NCBI GenBank assembly: GCA_016702505.1
Contig: JADJDU010000030.1
Coordinates: 372,001 to 436,000, forward strand
Direction: 5' to 3'
Source of the DNA: Microthrixaceae bacterium
GTDB lineage: Bacteria > Actinomycetota > Acidimicrobiia > Acidimicrobiales > Iamiaceae
Length of the DNA: 64,000 nucleotides
The stretch's first letter is position 1; every line of letters starts with the position of its first letter. The position numbers and the translations under genes were made by a program. The notes beneath the pieces were generated by a model, which was not told where the DNA came from, searched no databases, and was given only the letters and a program-made list of their open reading frames with translations. Below, piece by piece: positions 1-7,756 of this stretch.

Positions 1-1525
1 TGTGGCGCAGGTCGGCGGCCATCTTGTAGCCGTCTTCGTACTTGGGGTGCTGGTCGAGGCAGGCGTAGAGCGGGGTGTCGCGCCCCATGATCAGCGGCGG
101 CATTGCCTTGGCCACCTTGTCGCCCACCGAGTACGGGTAGCCGAGCACCCGGGCCGCGTCTCGAACTGCGGCCCGAGCCTTGATGGTTGAGAAGGTGACG
201 ATCTGGGCCACGTGGTCGCGGCCGTAGCGCTCGGCGGCGTAGCGGATCATCTCGTCTCGGTAGCGAGAGTCGAAGTCCATGTCGATGTCGGGCATGGAGA
301 TGCGGCTCGGGTTGAGGAACCGTTCGAACAGCAGGTCGTAACGGATCGGATCCAAGTCGGTGATCCACAGCGTGTAGGCCACGGCGCAACCGGCGGCCGA
401 GCCACGGCCGGGACCGACCCGGATGTTGTTGTCTCGGGCGTGCTTGATGAGGTCCCAGGTGATCAGGAAGTACGAGCTGAAGCCCATGTCCCCGATGACT
501 TGGAGCTCATAGGCCAACCGTTCGACCACCGCATCGGGAAGGGGGTCGCCCCATCGCTCCTTGGCGCCTTCGAACGTGAGGTGGCGCAGGTAGTCGGCGT
601 CGGTCTCGAATCCGTCGGGTAGCGGGAAGTTGGGAAGGAGAGCATCGCCGAAGTCGATCTCCACATCGCAGCGTTCGGCCACCCAAAGCGTGTTGTCACA
701 AGCCACCTCTACCTCGCGGAACAGGTGGCGCATCTCCTGGGCCGACTTGAGGTAGTGGTCGTCGCCGTGGAACTTGAACCGGTTGGGGTCACTCATCAGC
801 GATCCGGTCTGCACGCACAGCAGGGCGTCGTGGGACTCGGCATCGTGACGATGGGTGTAGTGACTGTCGTTGGTGGCCAGCAGCGGGGCCCCTAGGCGCT
901 TGGCGATGTCGAAGAGCTGGGGGTTGGTCTGGTGCTGCTCGGGGATGCCGTGGTCCTGTATCTCCACGAACAGGTTGTCTCGACCGAAGATGTCCTGGAG
1001 ACGACCGGCGGCTTTGAGCGCCGCCTCGGAGTCACCCCGGAGGAGGTGCTGGAGGACGTGGCCCCCGAGGCACCCGGTAGTGGCGATGATGCCTTCGCTG
1101 TGCTGGTCGAGCAGCTCCCAGTCGACGCGGGGCTTGTAGTAGTAGCCCTCCATGAACGCCCGGCTGGAGAGCTGGATCAGGTTGCGGTAGCCGGTGGCGT
1201 TCTCGGCCAGGGCGGTCAGGTGGTAGTAGAGCTTCTTGCCGCCGTCGGCGTCACCACCGGAGTCGTCGACCTTGCCTCGCCGGTTGGGTCGCTCCAAGCG
1301 AGAGTCGTAGGCCATGTAGAGCTCACTGCCCAAGATGGGCTTGATGCCGTTGGCGCGGGCGGCCTTGTAGAAGGGAAGGATCCCGTACATGTTCCCGTGG
1401 TCGGTGATGCCGATGGCCGGTTGACCGTCGGCGGCCGCGGCGGCCACGACCTCCTCTACACGGGCGGCACCGTCGAGCATCGAGTACTCGGTGTGCACAT
1501 GGAGGTGGGTGAACGAATCTCCCAC
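1..1525 (-). CDS. dnaE: DNA polymerase III alpha subunit, N-terminal 508 codons (3' end outside window)
   Basis: Replicative DNA polymerase catalytic subunit. The translation opens with a PHP domain (HLHVHTEYSMLDG at residues 7-19), continues with the conserved FxLxxWDLIKHAR and VGPGRGSAAG segments near residue 360, and reaches the palm motif PDIDMDFD near residues 409-416, which carries two of the catalytic aspartates. The GTG start at 1525 is chosen because GGGAGGA lies 6 nt upstream and the PHP motif begins at once. The gene runs off the left edge, so the fingers, beta-binding and OB parts are not seen. A cluster of DnaA-box-like 9-mers lies 54-87 bp upstream. Confidence 0.96.
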   Translation of the reverse strand, partial: MGDSFTHLHVHTEYSMLDGAARVEEVVAAAAADGQPAIGITDHGNMYGILPFYKAARANGIKPILGSELYMAYDSRLERPNRRGKVDDSGGDADGGKKLYYHLTALAENATGYRNLIQLSSRAFMEGYYYKPRVDWELLDQHSEGIIATTGCLGGHVLQHLLRGDSEAALKAAGRLQDIFGRDNLFVEIQDHGIPEQHQTNPQLFDIAKRLGAPLLATNDSHYTHRHDAESHDALLCVQTGSLMSDPNRFKFHGDDHYLKSAQEMRHLFREVEVACDNTLWVAERCDVEIDFGDALLPNFPLPDGFETDADYLRHLTFEGAKERWGDPLPDAVVERLAYELQVIGDMGFSSYFLITWDLIKHARDNNIRVGPGRGSAAGCAVAYTLWITDLDPIRYDLLFERFLNPSRISMPDIDMDFDSRYRDEMIRYAAERYGRDHVAQIVTFSTIKARAAVRDAARVLGYPYSVGDKVAKAMPPLIMGRDTPLYACLDQHPKYEDGYKMAADLRH

Positions 1526-1578
1526 GTGACGTCCTCCCGACGCGACCGGCTGCCTCCCGAAGGATGGCTTCCCACAGG

Positions 1579-1612
1579 TAATCCACAGCAGTTGTCCACC
1601 GCATGTGGATGA
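1579..1612. promoter_or_regulatory. Cluster of three DnaA-box-like 9-mers upstream of dnaE
   Basis: Three 9-mers resembling the DnaA box TT(A/G)TCCACA occur within 34 bp: TAATCCACA at 1579-1587 (+), TTGTCCACC at 1592-1600 (+), and TCATCCACA read on the minus strand at 1604-1612. Each differs by one base from a known DnaA box. They lie in the only non-coding stretch between dnaE and the next gene (1526-1675). Binding by DnaA is inferred. Confidence 0.5.
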
Positions 1613-1675
1613 ACTACACGGCTGTCGTTCGACGGTACCACCCTTGCCGCCGGTCGGCCTCGCCCACTGGGCACA

Positions 1676-2815
1676 TCAGGGCTTGGGCGCCACCACGGTG
1701 GTCACCCGGGGTCGAGATCCCTCCCCCACCGTCACGTATCCGTCCGCACCCGGCAGCAGGGCGATCGCCTCACCTTGGACCTCCAACGGCGAGACGCCTC
1801 GGCATCGTCGGGTCTCGTCACCGAGGGCACCCATAACGGTCTGGCCGGCCGGCACCGACACCACGAACACCGACCCGTAGGTGCGCAACACCATCACCGA
1901 ACCATCACCGGACAGGTCGGCGGCGGTGAGCATGCTGGTCTCGCCGTTGCCCACCGGGAACACGCCGACCGCCTCCGCCACCACCGCTGCTTGCGAAGGG
2001 GGGCGACTGGTGGCCTGGGACACCCGGTAGACCCGACTACGACCCGGTTCCTTGGTCATCAACAACACCGACCCGTCGACGTCGGCCACCACCGCCTCCA
2101 CGTCGTGAGCCCCGTCGGGGTAGGCCACCACGATCGGTTCGGCTGCCACCGACGTGGAATCACCGAGTGGGACTGCAACCCGATACAACGTCACCGAGGC
2201 GCGAGCGATCCGATTGTCTCCGGTGTCGGCCAACACCAGGATCGGACCACCAGGGCCTCGGGCCAGGACCATGTCCTCCCAGTCGACGTTCTCGGCTCCA
2301 TCCACCGTCACCGTCTGCACCGTGGGCTTCCCGTCAGTCCCCGAACGGATGGCGAACAGTCGGGCGCTGTCTCCAGAGTCGTTGACCACCCACACCGTTC
2401 CAGCGTCATCCACCGCCACCCCCGATACCTCGACGAGCCCGGAGTCGAGAACGGGCACCGACATCGATGCCAGCAACTTCTCGTCGCAGGCGGCACCGGC
2501 CAGATCTCCGCCCTGTCCCGCCGCGATCACCCCTCCGATGGTGTCGGGTCGCGGGGTCGTTCGTGACGTGGCCGGGGATGGCGATGTGGTGGATGCGGCA
2601 TTCGAAGTGTTGGTCGACGAGTGAGAGCTGGCCCCATCCCCGAGGTCGCGGCCACCGTTGGCGGCGCCGAAGCTGACCAGTCCCACCGTCAACGCCACCG
2701 CAAGGGCCATGACCAGGGCAGTCATCAAGGCCACCGCCAGCCCGGCCACGACGACGGCGGGAGATCGGCGGGACAGGACCGACCGCCGAAGACCCCCGGT
2801 GGGGGGACCGGTCAC
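1676..2815 (-). CDS. Membrane-anchored or secreted propeller-like protein, function unknown
   Basis: About 379 residues. A short basic N-terminus (RRSVLSRRS) precedes one hydrophobic segment (AVVVAGLAVALMTALVMALAVALTVG..., about residues 17-48), then a Ser/Thr/Pro-rich linker and an exported domain. That domain has short beta repeats such as SGVAVDDAGTVWVVNDSGD and VLADTGDNRIA, as seen in SMP-30/esterase-like and other six-bladed propellers. The GTG at 2815, just after the bpa stop, was preferred to a TTG at 2869 that would overlap bpa by 50 bp. It follows bpa directly on the same strand. I do not recognise a specific function. Confidence 0.7.
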   Translation of the reverse strand: MTGPPTGGLRRSVLSRRSPAVVVAGLAVALMTALVMALAVALTVGLVSFGAANGGRDLGDGASSHSSTNTSNAASTTSPSPATSRTTPRPDTIGGVIAAGQGGDLAGAACDEKLLASMSVPVLDSGLVEVSGVAVDDAGTVWVVNDSGDSARLFAIRSGTDGKPTVQTVTVDGAENVDWEDMVLARGPGGPILVLADTGDNRIARASVTLYRVAVPLGDSTSVAAEPIVVAYPDGAHDVEAVVADVDGSVLLMTKEPGRSRVYRVSQATSRPPSQAAVVAEAVGVFPVGNGETSMLTAADLSGDGSVMVLRTYGSVFVVSVPAGQTVMGALGDETRRCRGVSPLEVQGEAIALLPGADGYVTVGEGSRPRVTTVVAPKP

Positions 2816-2819
2816 GGTC

Positions 2820-3386
2820 CTAGAGGTAGGTGCCGGGGCGTACGTCGGCTCCGGGTACCGACCCGGCAACGGGGCCCTCGGCCATTCCTGGAAGCTGGCG
2901 CTTCACGTCCTCCAACTGGTGACGGGCCGCCATCTGCTGGGCGAACAACGTGGCCTGGATGCCATGGAACAAGCCCTCGAGCCAGCCCACTAGCTGGGCT
3001 TGGACCACCCGCAGCTCGGCTTCGCTGGGCGTGGACGTGCCGCCGAAGGGCATGGCCACTCGCTCCAGTTCGTCACGCAGGTCCGGCGACATGGCCGACC
3101 CGAGCTCACGTACCGAGGTCTCATAGATCTCGCGCAGGCGGTCCCGGGCGGGTTCGTCGAGCTCGGCACCGCGCACCTCTTCGAGGAGCTGCTTGATCAT
3201 CGAGCCGATGCGCATGACCTTGGCGGGTTCCTCTACCGCCTCGCGCCGTTCCTCGGTATCGACCTCTCCGTCTGAACCCCCTGCTGACGGTGCTTCCACC
3301 AGCTCACCACGGGCCAGAACCGGCTCCTCGGGGTCGGTGCTGGGCACTCCCGATCCAGGCTCGGTCGCCGTGGGCACGTCTGTCAT
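2820..3386 (-). CDS. bpa: Bacterial proteasome activator Bpa/PafE
   Basis: ATP-independent ring activator of the actinobacterial 20S proteasome. The 188-residue protein has a variable acidic N-terminus, then the family core: KVMRIGSMIKQLLEEVR near residue 57, LREIYETSVREL, and AQLVGWLEGLFHGIQATLFA followed by QQMAARHQLE. It ends in GTYL; mycobacterial Bpa ends in GQYL, the tail that docks into proteasome alpha-subunit pockets. Its ATG overlaps the stop of the upstream phosphodiesterase gene by 4 bp (ATGA), so the two are probably translationally coupled. The proteasome genes are not in this window. Confidence 0.9.
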   Translation of the reverse strand: MTDVPTATEPGSGVPSTDPEEPVLARGELVEAPSAGGSDGEVDTEERREAVEEPAKVMRIGSMIKQLLEEVRGAELDEPARDRLREIYETSVRELGSAMSPDLRDELERVAMPFGGTSTPSEAELRVVQAQLVGWLEGLFHGIQATLFAQQMAARHQLEDVKRQLPGMAEGPVAGSVPGADVRPGTYL

Positions 3387-4498
3387 CGGGATACTCCTAC
3401 CAGTAGTGGAACCAACATCTCAGCAGAGGTGAGTGACCCGTGGCGGCCCACCAGCACGTAGGGGCCGGTATCGGCCTCGTCGTGGTAGGACACCGCGTCG
3501 CGAGCCACGAGGGCGACATCGCCGAGGCGTTGCCTGGCCTCGTCGGTGACCATCGGACCCCACCAGCCCTCGTCGATCGTCTGGTCACGGGAACGTACCC
3601 AACCGGTGTCTCCGTGATGGGCCTCAACCGCGGCCGCCAGCGCCTCGACCCGACCGGGTCGAGCGTGAAGCCATCGGAACCGACCTTCGCCCGATTGGAA
3701 CGACAGGTGCGAGACCACCTCTGGGTTGAGGTTGATCACGTTGTCACCCACGTCGACCTGACCGTGATCGGCGGTGATCACCAGAGCGGCCCCGGCCGGC
3801 AGGAAGTCGAGGATGTCACCCACCATGCGGTCGGCGTAGGCCAGCTCGGCGTCGAAGTGGTCCCGCAGGCCGTACTCGTGAGACACCTTGTCGAGCCCGT
3901 CGTAGTAGGCGTAGACAAACGGCTCGCGTTCAATCAGGGCCTGGCGAAGCTCCCACAGCAACACTGCGTTGGTGCGATAGCCCCGGAATCGGATGTCGCA
4001 CAGGTGGGCGCCGCTGAAACCGGAGTGGGCGAACTCGGCCTTGGTCACGATCCTGGGTCGTTGGCCCAGGAACGATGGGTGCGGTTGGAAGGTATTGGGA
4101 TCGAGCCGCTTGCGGGCGTCACCCAGCACCGGGGTGGACCACCGCAACACGTTCAACACGTCGTGGTCGACCGCCACCCGATAGCCGACGACCCCATGGA
4201 CACCGGGCGGCAACCCGGTGGCGATGGAGGTCAGTGCGGTGGCGGTGGTCGACGGTGAGACGCTGGTGATCGGCCCACCCATCAGCGAACAGAGGTTGGG
4301 CGCCAGGTGTCGACGTTCCTGCAACTGCTCCCAGCCCAAGCCGTCGAGCACCAGCAGCACGACCTGGTCGGCCTCCATGGCAGCAGCGGGCATCCACGCC
4401 CCAGGCTCGGTGCCCGATCCGTGGGTCCCATCCAGCAGGGCGGGCACGATGTTGGCGATGCATCCCCCGGCGTAGTCGGGGAGGACGGGTTGATCCAC
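3383..4498 (-). CDS. Type I phosphodiesterase / nucleotide pyrophosphatase (alkaline phosphatase superfamily)
   Basis: The 371-residue protein has the alkaline phosphatase superfamily layout: VVLLVLDGLGWEQL near residue 46 gives the first metal Asp, SPSTTATALTSIATG holds the probable nucleophile Thr, YYDGLDKVSHEYG and VITADHGQVD supply further metal-binding Asp/His, and VGRHGSLTSAEM lies near the C-terminus. No signal peptide is seen, so it is probably cytoplasmic. The substrate cannot be named. GTG start at 4498 with AAAGGA about 5 nt upstream. It heads a minus-strand unit with bpa and the propeller-like gene and diverges from the Rrf2 regulator. Confidence 0.82.
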   Translation of the reverse strand: MDQPVLPDYAGGCIANIVPALLDGTHGSGTEPGAWMPAAAMEADQVVLLVLDGLGWEQLQERRHLAPNLCSLMGGPITSVSPSTTATALTSIATGLPPGVHGVVGYRVAVDHDVLNVLRWSTPVLGDARKRLDPNTFQPHPSFLGQRPRIVTKAEFAHSGFSGAHLCDIRFRGYRTNAVLLWELRQALIEREPFVYAYYDGLDKVSHEYGLRDHFDAELAYADRMVGDILDFLPAGAALVITADHGQVDVGDNVINLNPEVVSHLSFQSGEGRFRWLHARPGRVEALAAAVEAHHGDTGWVRSRDQTIDEGWWGPMVTDEARQRLGDVALVARDAVSYHDEADTGPYVLVGRHGSLTSAEMLVPLLVGVSR

Positions 4499-4565
4499 GG
4501 AGGTCCTTTCGGGTTACCCGGCGTCAACCTACCGCCGAGGCCCCGAGCCCACCACGCCGACCTCG

Positions 4566-4571
4566 TAGACT
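4566..4571 (+). promoter_or_regulatory. -10 hexamer TAGACT, leaderless-type promoter of the Rrf2 gene
   Basis: TAGACT ends 7 nt before the GTG at 4579 and no Shine-Dalgarno motif lies between, which fits transcription starting at or next to the start codon. No convincing -35 element. Confidence 0.5.
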
Positions 4572-4578
4572 CCCGCCG

Positions 4579-5022
4579 GTGAAGGTGTCCACCCGGGGTG
4601 ACTATGCGGCGCGGGCCCTGCTGTCCCTCGTGCTCCACGGTGACGGGAAGCCAACCTCGGTCCGAGACATCGCGGAACGGACTGCGCTTCCCCAGCCCTA
4701 CCTGGAGCAGATCCTGCTGGCCCTCAAGGGTGCCGGCCTGGTCCGGTCCAAGCGTGGCGTCGGCGGCGGCTACGTGCTGGCCCGTCCCGCCGAGGAGATC
4801 ACGTTGGCTGCCATCGTGAGCGCGGTGGACGGACCCATAGCCGTGGGCGATTTCGGTGAACCGCACCAGAACGGGGCCTGTGACCACGAGGGCCAGTGCG
4901 TGCTGTTGGCGGTGTGGTCCGACGTGGGTGAACAGATGCGCCAGATGCTCGAGGGCCGCACCCTGGCCGACATCGCGGCCATCACCAGGGGCGAAGCCCC
5001 CTGGCCAGACCCCGTGACCTGA
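4579..5022 (+). CDS. Rrf2-family transcriptional regulator
   Basis: The 147-residue protein has the Rrf2 winged helix at its N-terminus (MKVSTRGDYAARALLSL; then IAERTALPQPYLEQIL as recognition region, and LVRSKRGVGGGYVLARP as wing). The Fe-S ligand region reads GACDHEGQC: two of the three cysteines of IscR-type Rrf2 proteins are present, and a nearby His (EPHQNG) could replace the first. It may sense Fe-S status or redox/NO, but the ligand is inferred. It is the only plus-strand gene in the first 28 kb and diverges from the phosphodiesterase gene. Start GTG supported by TAGACT 7 nt upstream. Confidence 0.88.
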   Translation: MKVSTRGDYAARALLSLVLHGDGKPTSVRDIAERTALPQPYLEQILLALKGAGLVRSKRGVGGGYVLARPAEEITLAAIVSAVDGPIAVGDFGEPHQNGACDHEGQCVLLAVWSDVGEQMRQMLEGRTLADIAAITRGEAPWPDPVT

Positions 5023-5094
5023 CACCTGACACGGGCGACCTGACACCGGCGACCGAGCGCCGCCGGAAGGCTGTGCCAGTCGGCGGGCCCAGGG

Positions 5095-6018
5095 TCAGAC
5101 GGCCAAGCTCTCGAGCACGGCCCTGAGGTCTGGGGCCAACGGAGAGTCGAAACCGACCCGCTCGCCGGTGCCGGGATGGTCGAAGGCGAGGTGCTCGGCG
5201 TGAAGGAAGGGGCGGTGCAGATCTATCGACTCCCGCACGCCCTGGTAGCGGTCGTCTCCCACCACCCGGTGACCGATGGCGGCCAGGTGGACCCGGATCT
5301 GGTGGGTGCGACCGGTCTCGAGCCGACACGTGACCAGCGCCGTCTCGGCGGGCTCGGTGAAGACCTGATCGACCTGATAGCGGGTACGGGCTTCCTTGCC
5401 GGTCGCCACTACCGCCATGCGGGTCGGGTGCCGAGGCGACCGTCCGATGGGGGCGTCTATCAGCCCCCGTGACGATTCCGGATGACCCCAAACCAGGGCC
5501 CGGTACCGGCGTTCCACGGTCCGCTGCGACAGTTGACCGACGAGCGACTCATAGGCCAGCCCGGTGCGGGCCACCACCAGCAAGCCCGACGTGCCCCGGT
5601 CGAGACGATGGACGATTCCGGGCCGGGCCGGATCACCGACTTCGGCCATTTCGGGGTAGTGGGCCAGCAGGCCCGCCACCATGGTGCCGTGGTCGTGACC
5701 GGCCCCCGGATGCACGACCAGGTCGGCCGGCTTGTCCACTACCACCACGTGCTCGTCGGCGAACACCACCGGAACCTCAACGGCCGGATCGGCTTGCGGG
5801 GTGACCTGTGCGTCCGATTCGGCCACATCGACTTGGATCAGGGCGCCTTCGGTCAGCTTCACCGACCCCTTGGCCGCCACCACACCGTCGACGGTCACCG
5901 CGCCGTCGACCAGCAGAACAGCGACCTCCGAGCGCGACAACCCGGTGATCATGGCCACCACTCGGTCCAGCCGTTGGCCAGCCAGGACTTCGGGGACGTG
6001 CTCTGAGTGAACGGCCAC
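5095..6018 (-). CDS. rluD: RluA/RluD-family 23S rRNA pseudouridine synthase
   Basis: Converts specific uridines in large-subunit rRNA to pseudouridine. About 307 residues: an S4-like RNA-binding domain (LAGQRLDRVVAMITGLSRSEV) followed by the catalytic domain with VVDKPADLVVHPG and the active-site motif HRLDRGTSGLLV, whose Asp is the nucleophile, then CRLETGRTHQIRVHL. The GTG at 6018 is chosen because it lies 1 nt beyond the lspA stop and gives a family-sized N-terminus; a longer reading frame would cover the end of lspA. lspA-rluD adjacency is common in bacteria. The exact target uridine is not determined by sequence alone. Confidence 0.92.
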   Translation of the reverse strand: MAVHSEHVPEVLAGQRLDRVVAMITGLSRSEVAVLLVDGAVTVDGVVAAKGSVKLTEGALIQVDVAESDAQVTPQADPAVEVPVVFADEHVVVVDKPADLVVHPGAGHDHGTMVAGLLAHYPEMAEVGDPARPGIVHRLDRGTSGLLVVARTGLAYESLVGQLSQRTVERRYRALVWGHPESSRGLIDAPIGRSPRHPTRMAVVATGKEARTRYQVDQVFTEPAETALVTCRLETGRTHQIRVHLAAIGHRVVGDDRYQGVRESIDLHRPFLHAEHLAFDHPGTGERVGFDSPLAPDLRAVLESLAV

Positions 6019-6019
6019 G

Positions 6020-6658
6020 TCAGGGCGCCCGCAGGCCGGCGACCACCAGCAAGATGGCCCCGACGACCACGCCCATGTCGGCAACGTTGAACACGGGCCA
6101 CCACTGGAGGTTGATGAAGTCGACCACCGCACCGTGCATGAACCCCTGGTCACCCCGCACGGCCCGGTCGATCAGGTTGCCAACCGCTCCCCCGCCGATC
6201 AGACCGGCGGCCACCGCTCCCAGAGTGGTCCGGCTGGTGCTACCCAGGGCTAGGGCAAGGACCATTCCCATGGCGATGACCGTGACCCACGGTCCGATAC
6301 CCCGACCGCTGCCCATTCCGAACGACGCCCCCGTGTTGAAGGCCAGTTCGAAGCGGAGCGATCCGACGACGTCGATGATCCGGCCTCCGTCGAGAGCAGA
6401 CAACGCCCAGGACTTGGATGCCTGGTCGAGCACCAGAACGACCAACCCGACAGCCGCAAACATCCCGAGCTTGCGGGGCGGCACCGCAACCGTGTCGACC
6501 TCGGATACGGGGTCTGCCACAGAATCGGGGCCGAGGACCGAGTTCCCGTCTTCGGTCGCATCCATGGCCGCGCCCGGGGCGGTCCCCGCGGTTGGAGCGT
6601 CGCCGGCTTCCACGTCGCCGACAGGCGGAACGTGGATCTGTTCTGTCCCGTCGCTCAT
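6020..6658 (-). CDS. lspA: Lipoprotein signal peptidase (signal peptidase II)
   Basis: Membrane aspartyl protease that removes signal peptides from prolipoproteins. The 212 residues comprise a hydrophilic, acidic extension of about 60 residues followed by a normal four-helix LspA core: FAAVGLVVLVLDQASKSW, NTGASFGMG, GGAVGNLIDRAVRG with the first catalytic Asp, and FNVADMGVVVG with the second. The N-terminal extension is unusual but contains no early stop. The ATG at 6658 lies immediately next to intergenic repeat copy A, whose edge supplies the AAGGA just before the start. Confidence 0.95.
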   Translation of the reverse strand: MSDGTEQIHVPPVGDVEAGDAPTAGTAPGAAMDATEDGNSVLGPDSVADPVSEVDTVAVPPRKLGMFAAVGLVVLVLDQASKSWALSALDGGRIIDVVGSLRFELAFNTGASFGMGSGRGIGPWVTVIAMGMVLALALGSTSRTTLGAVAAGLIGGGAVGNLIDRAVRGDQGFMHGAVVDFINLQWWPVFNVADMGVVVGAILLVVAGLRAP

Positions 6659-6660
6659 GT

Positions 6661-6774
6661 CCTTAGGTTCCTAACGGATGGGTCCGGTCGTCGTCGAGGA
6701 GGTTGATCAGCCCGAAACGTCGTCTCGGCCAAACAATGCAGCGTGCACGGGTCGGCTCGCCGATGCACACGCCT
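6661..6774. repeat. Intergenic repeat unit, copy A
   Basis: First of two tandem units between lspA and the DksA-like gene. It starts with CCTTAGG, continues with GGTCCGGTCGTCGTCG, contains a weak hairpin (CCGA at 6712-6715 with TCGG at 6725-6728), then a TCGGCTCGCCGA hairpin, and ends in GCCT just before the CCTTAGG of copy B. The most diverged of the three copies. Confidence 0.75.
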
Positions 6775-6887
6775 CCTTAGGGTTCTAGCGGATAGGTCCG
6801 GTCGACGTCGCTACGAGGTTGACCAGACCGAGGCGTTGCTTCGGTCTAACCATGCCGTGCCTACCGGTCGGCTCGCCGATGCGGTCG
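6775..6887. repeat. Intergenic repeat unit, copy B, with bulged hairpin
   Basis: Second tandem unit. It shares CTAGCGGATAGGTCCGG and GAGGTTGACCAGACCGAGG with copy C at 51.4 kb. A 10-bp stem (6825-6834 with 6838-6847, one G.T pair, 3-nt loop) is enclosed by GGTT (6817-6820) pairing with AACC (6848-6851) across a 4-nt GACC bulge. Copy C has the same geometry. The next bases, to 6968, hold nothing I recognise. Confidence 0.78.
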
Positions 6888-6968
6888 CTCCGAGCGTGGA
6901 TCGCCCGGCCGGCACCTGCCAGATCGACCGATGACGACCGATCGTTCCCTTCCCTCCCCGTCGGCTGG

Positions 6969-7631
6969 TCACCTGCGTCCCAACCCGCCCACCTTGTACT
7001 CGACGCGCTGGCGAGCCCACGGGATCGCCTCGAGTCGGGCTTCGGGGATCGGTAGCCCGGAGGTCTCACAGATCCCATAGGTGCCCGAGTCCAGCTTGGC
7101 CAACGCGTGGTCGATCTCAGACAGAACCTCCAGCGCCTGCGCGGCCATCACCAGGTCTCGTTCCCGTTCGATGCTGAGCGTGTCTCCCTCACCCGACTCT
7201 TCGTCGAACTGCACGTCCCCGGACTCGAAGTCGGCCACAAGAGACTCGGCCTCGGCCCGCAACGACTCGGCCTGGTGGACGTAGATGGCCCGCTCCTCCT
7301 CGAGCAGCGCTCGCTGAGCCTTGAGGAACGCGGCTTTGAACGGTGATCTGGCCCGGCGGCCACCCTGGTCGGCTCCGGCCTTCCCCGCGCCGCTGGGGCC
7401 CGCATCCTCCTTGACCGCAGTCGTGCTCACCCCGTTGGCTCCAGGCCCCGACTTTGCCGACGCAGCCTTCTTTGCCGGGGCCTTCTTCACCGGCACAGCC
7501 TTCTTGACCGGCGCAGCCTTCTTTGCCGGGGCCTTCTTGACAGGCACAGCCTTCTTCACCGGCACAGCCTTCTTGACCGAGGCGGCAGTCTTGGCCGTCC
7601 CTACGTCGGCCTTGGTGCGGTTGGTGGCCAT
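6969..7631 (-). CDS. DksA/TraR-family protein with Lys/Ala/Pro-rich N-terminal tail
   Basis: The 220 residues divide into a histone-H1-like tail of KKAVPVKKA and KKAPAKKA repeats (about residues 15-60), a linker, a coiled coil (FLKAQRALLEEERAIYVHQAESLRAEAESL) and a DksA-like C-terminus (LDSGTYGICETSGLPIPEARLEAIPWARQR). In classical DksA this region is a four-Cys zinc finger; here only one Cys remains, so zinc is probably not bound. Proteins of this family bind the RNA polymerase secondary channel, and the basic tail suggests nucleic-acid binding; both are inference. Start supported by GGGGAGGA 4 nt before the ATG. Confidence 0.8.
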   Translation of the reverse strand: MATNRTKADVGTAKTAASVKKAVPVKKAVPVKKAPAKKAAPVKKAVPVKKAPAKKAASAKSGPGANGVSTTAVKEDAGPSGAGKAGADQGGRRARSPFKAAFLKAQRALLEEERAIYVHQAESLRAEAESLVADFESGDVQFDEESGEGDTLSIERERDLVMAAQALEVLSEIDHALAKLDSGTYGICETSGLPIPEARLEAIPWARQRVEYKVGGLGRR

Positions 7632-7756
7632 TGGTCCTCCCCAGGGATCAAAAGGTGCCGGACCATACGACTAGGGAGGGCGTTCGTCAACGAGGGGCTG
7701 AAGCAGGAGGACAAACCAGAGGTTTGGGAGTAGAGCCCGCTGTGGCGAAGCCAGGT

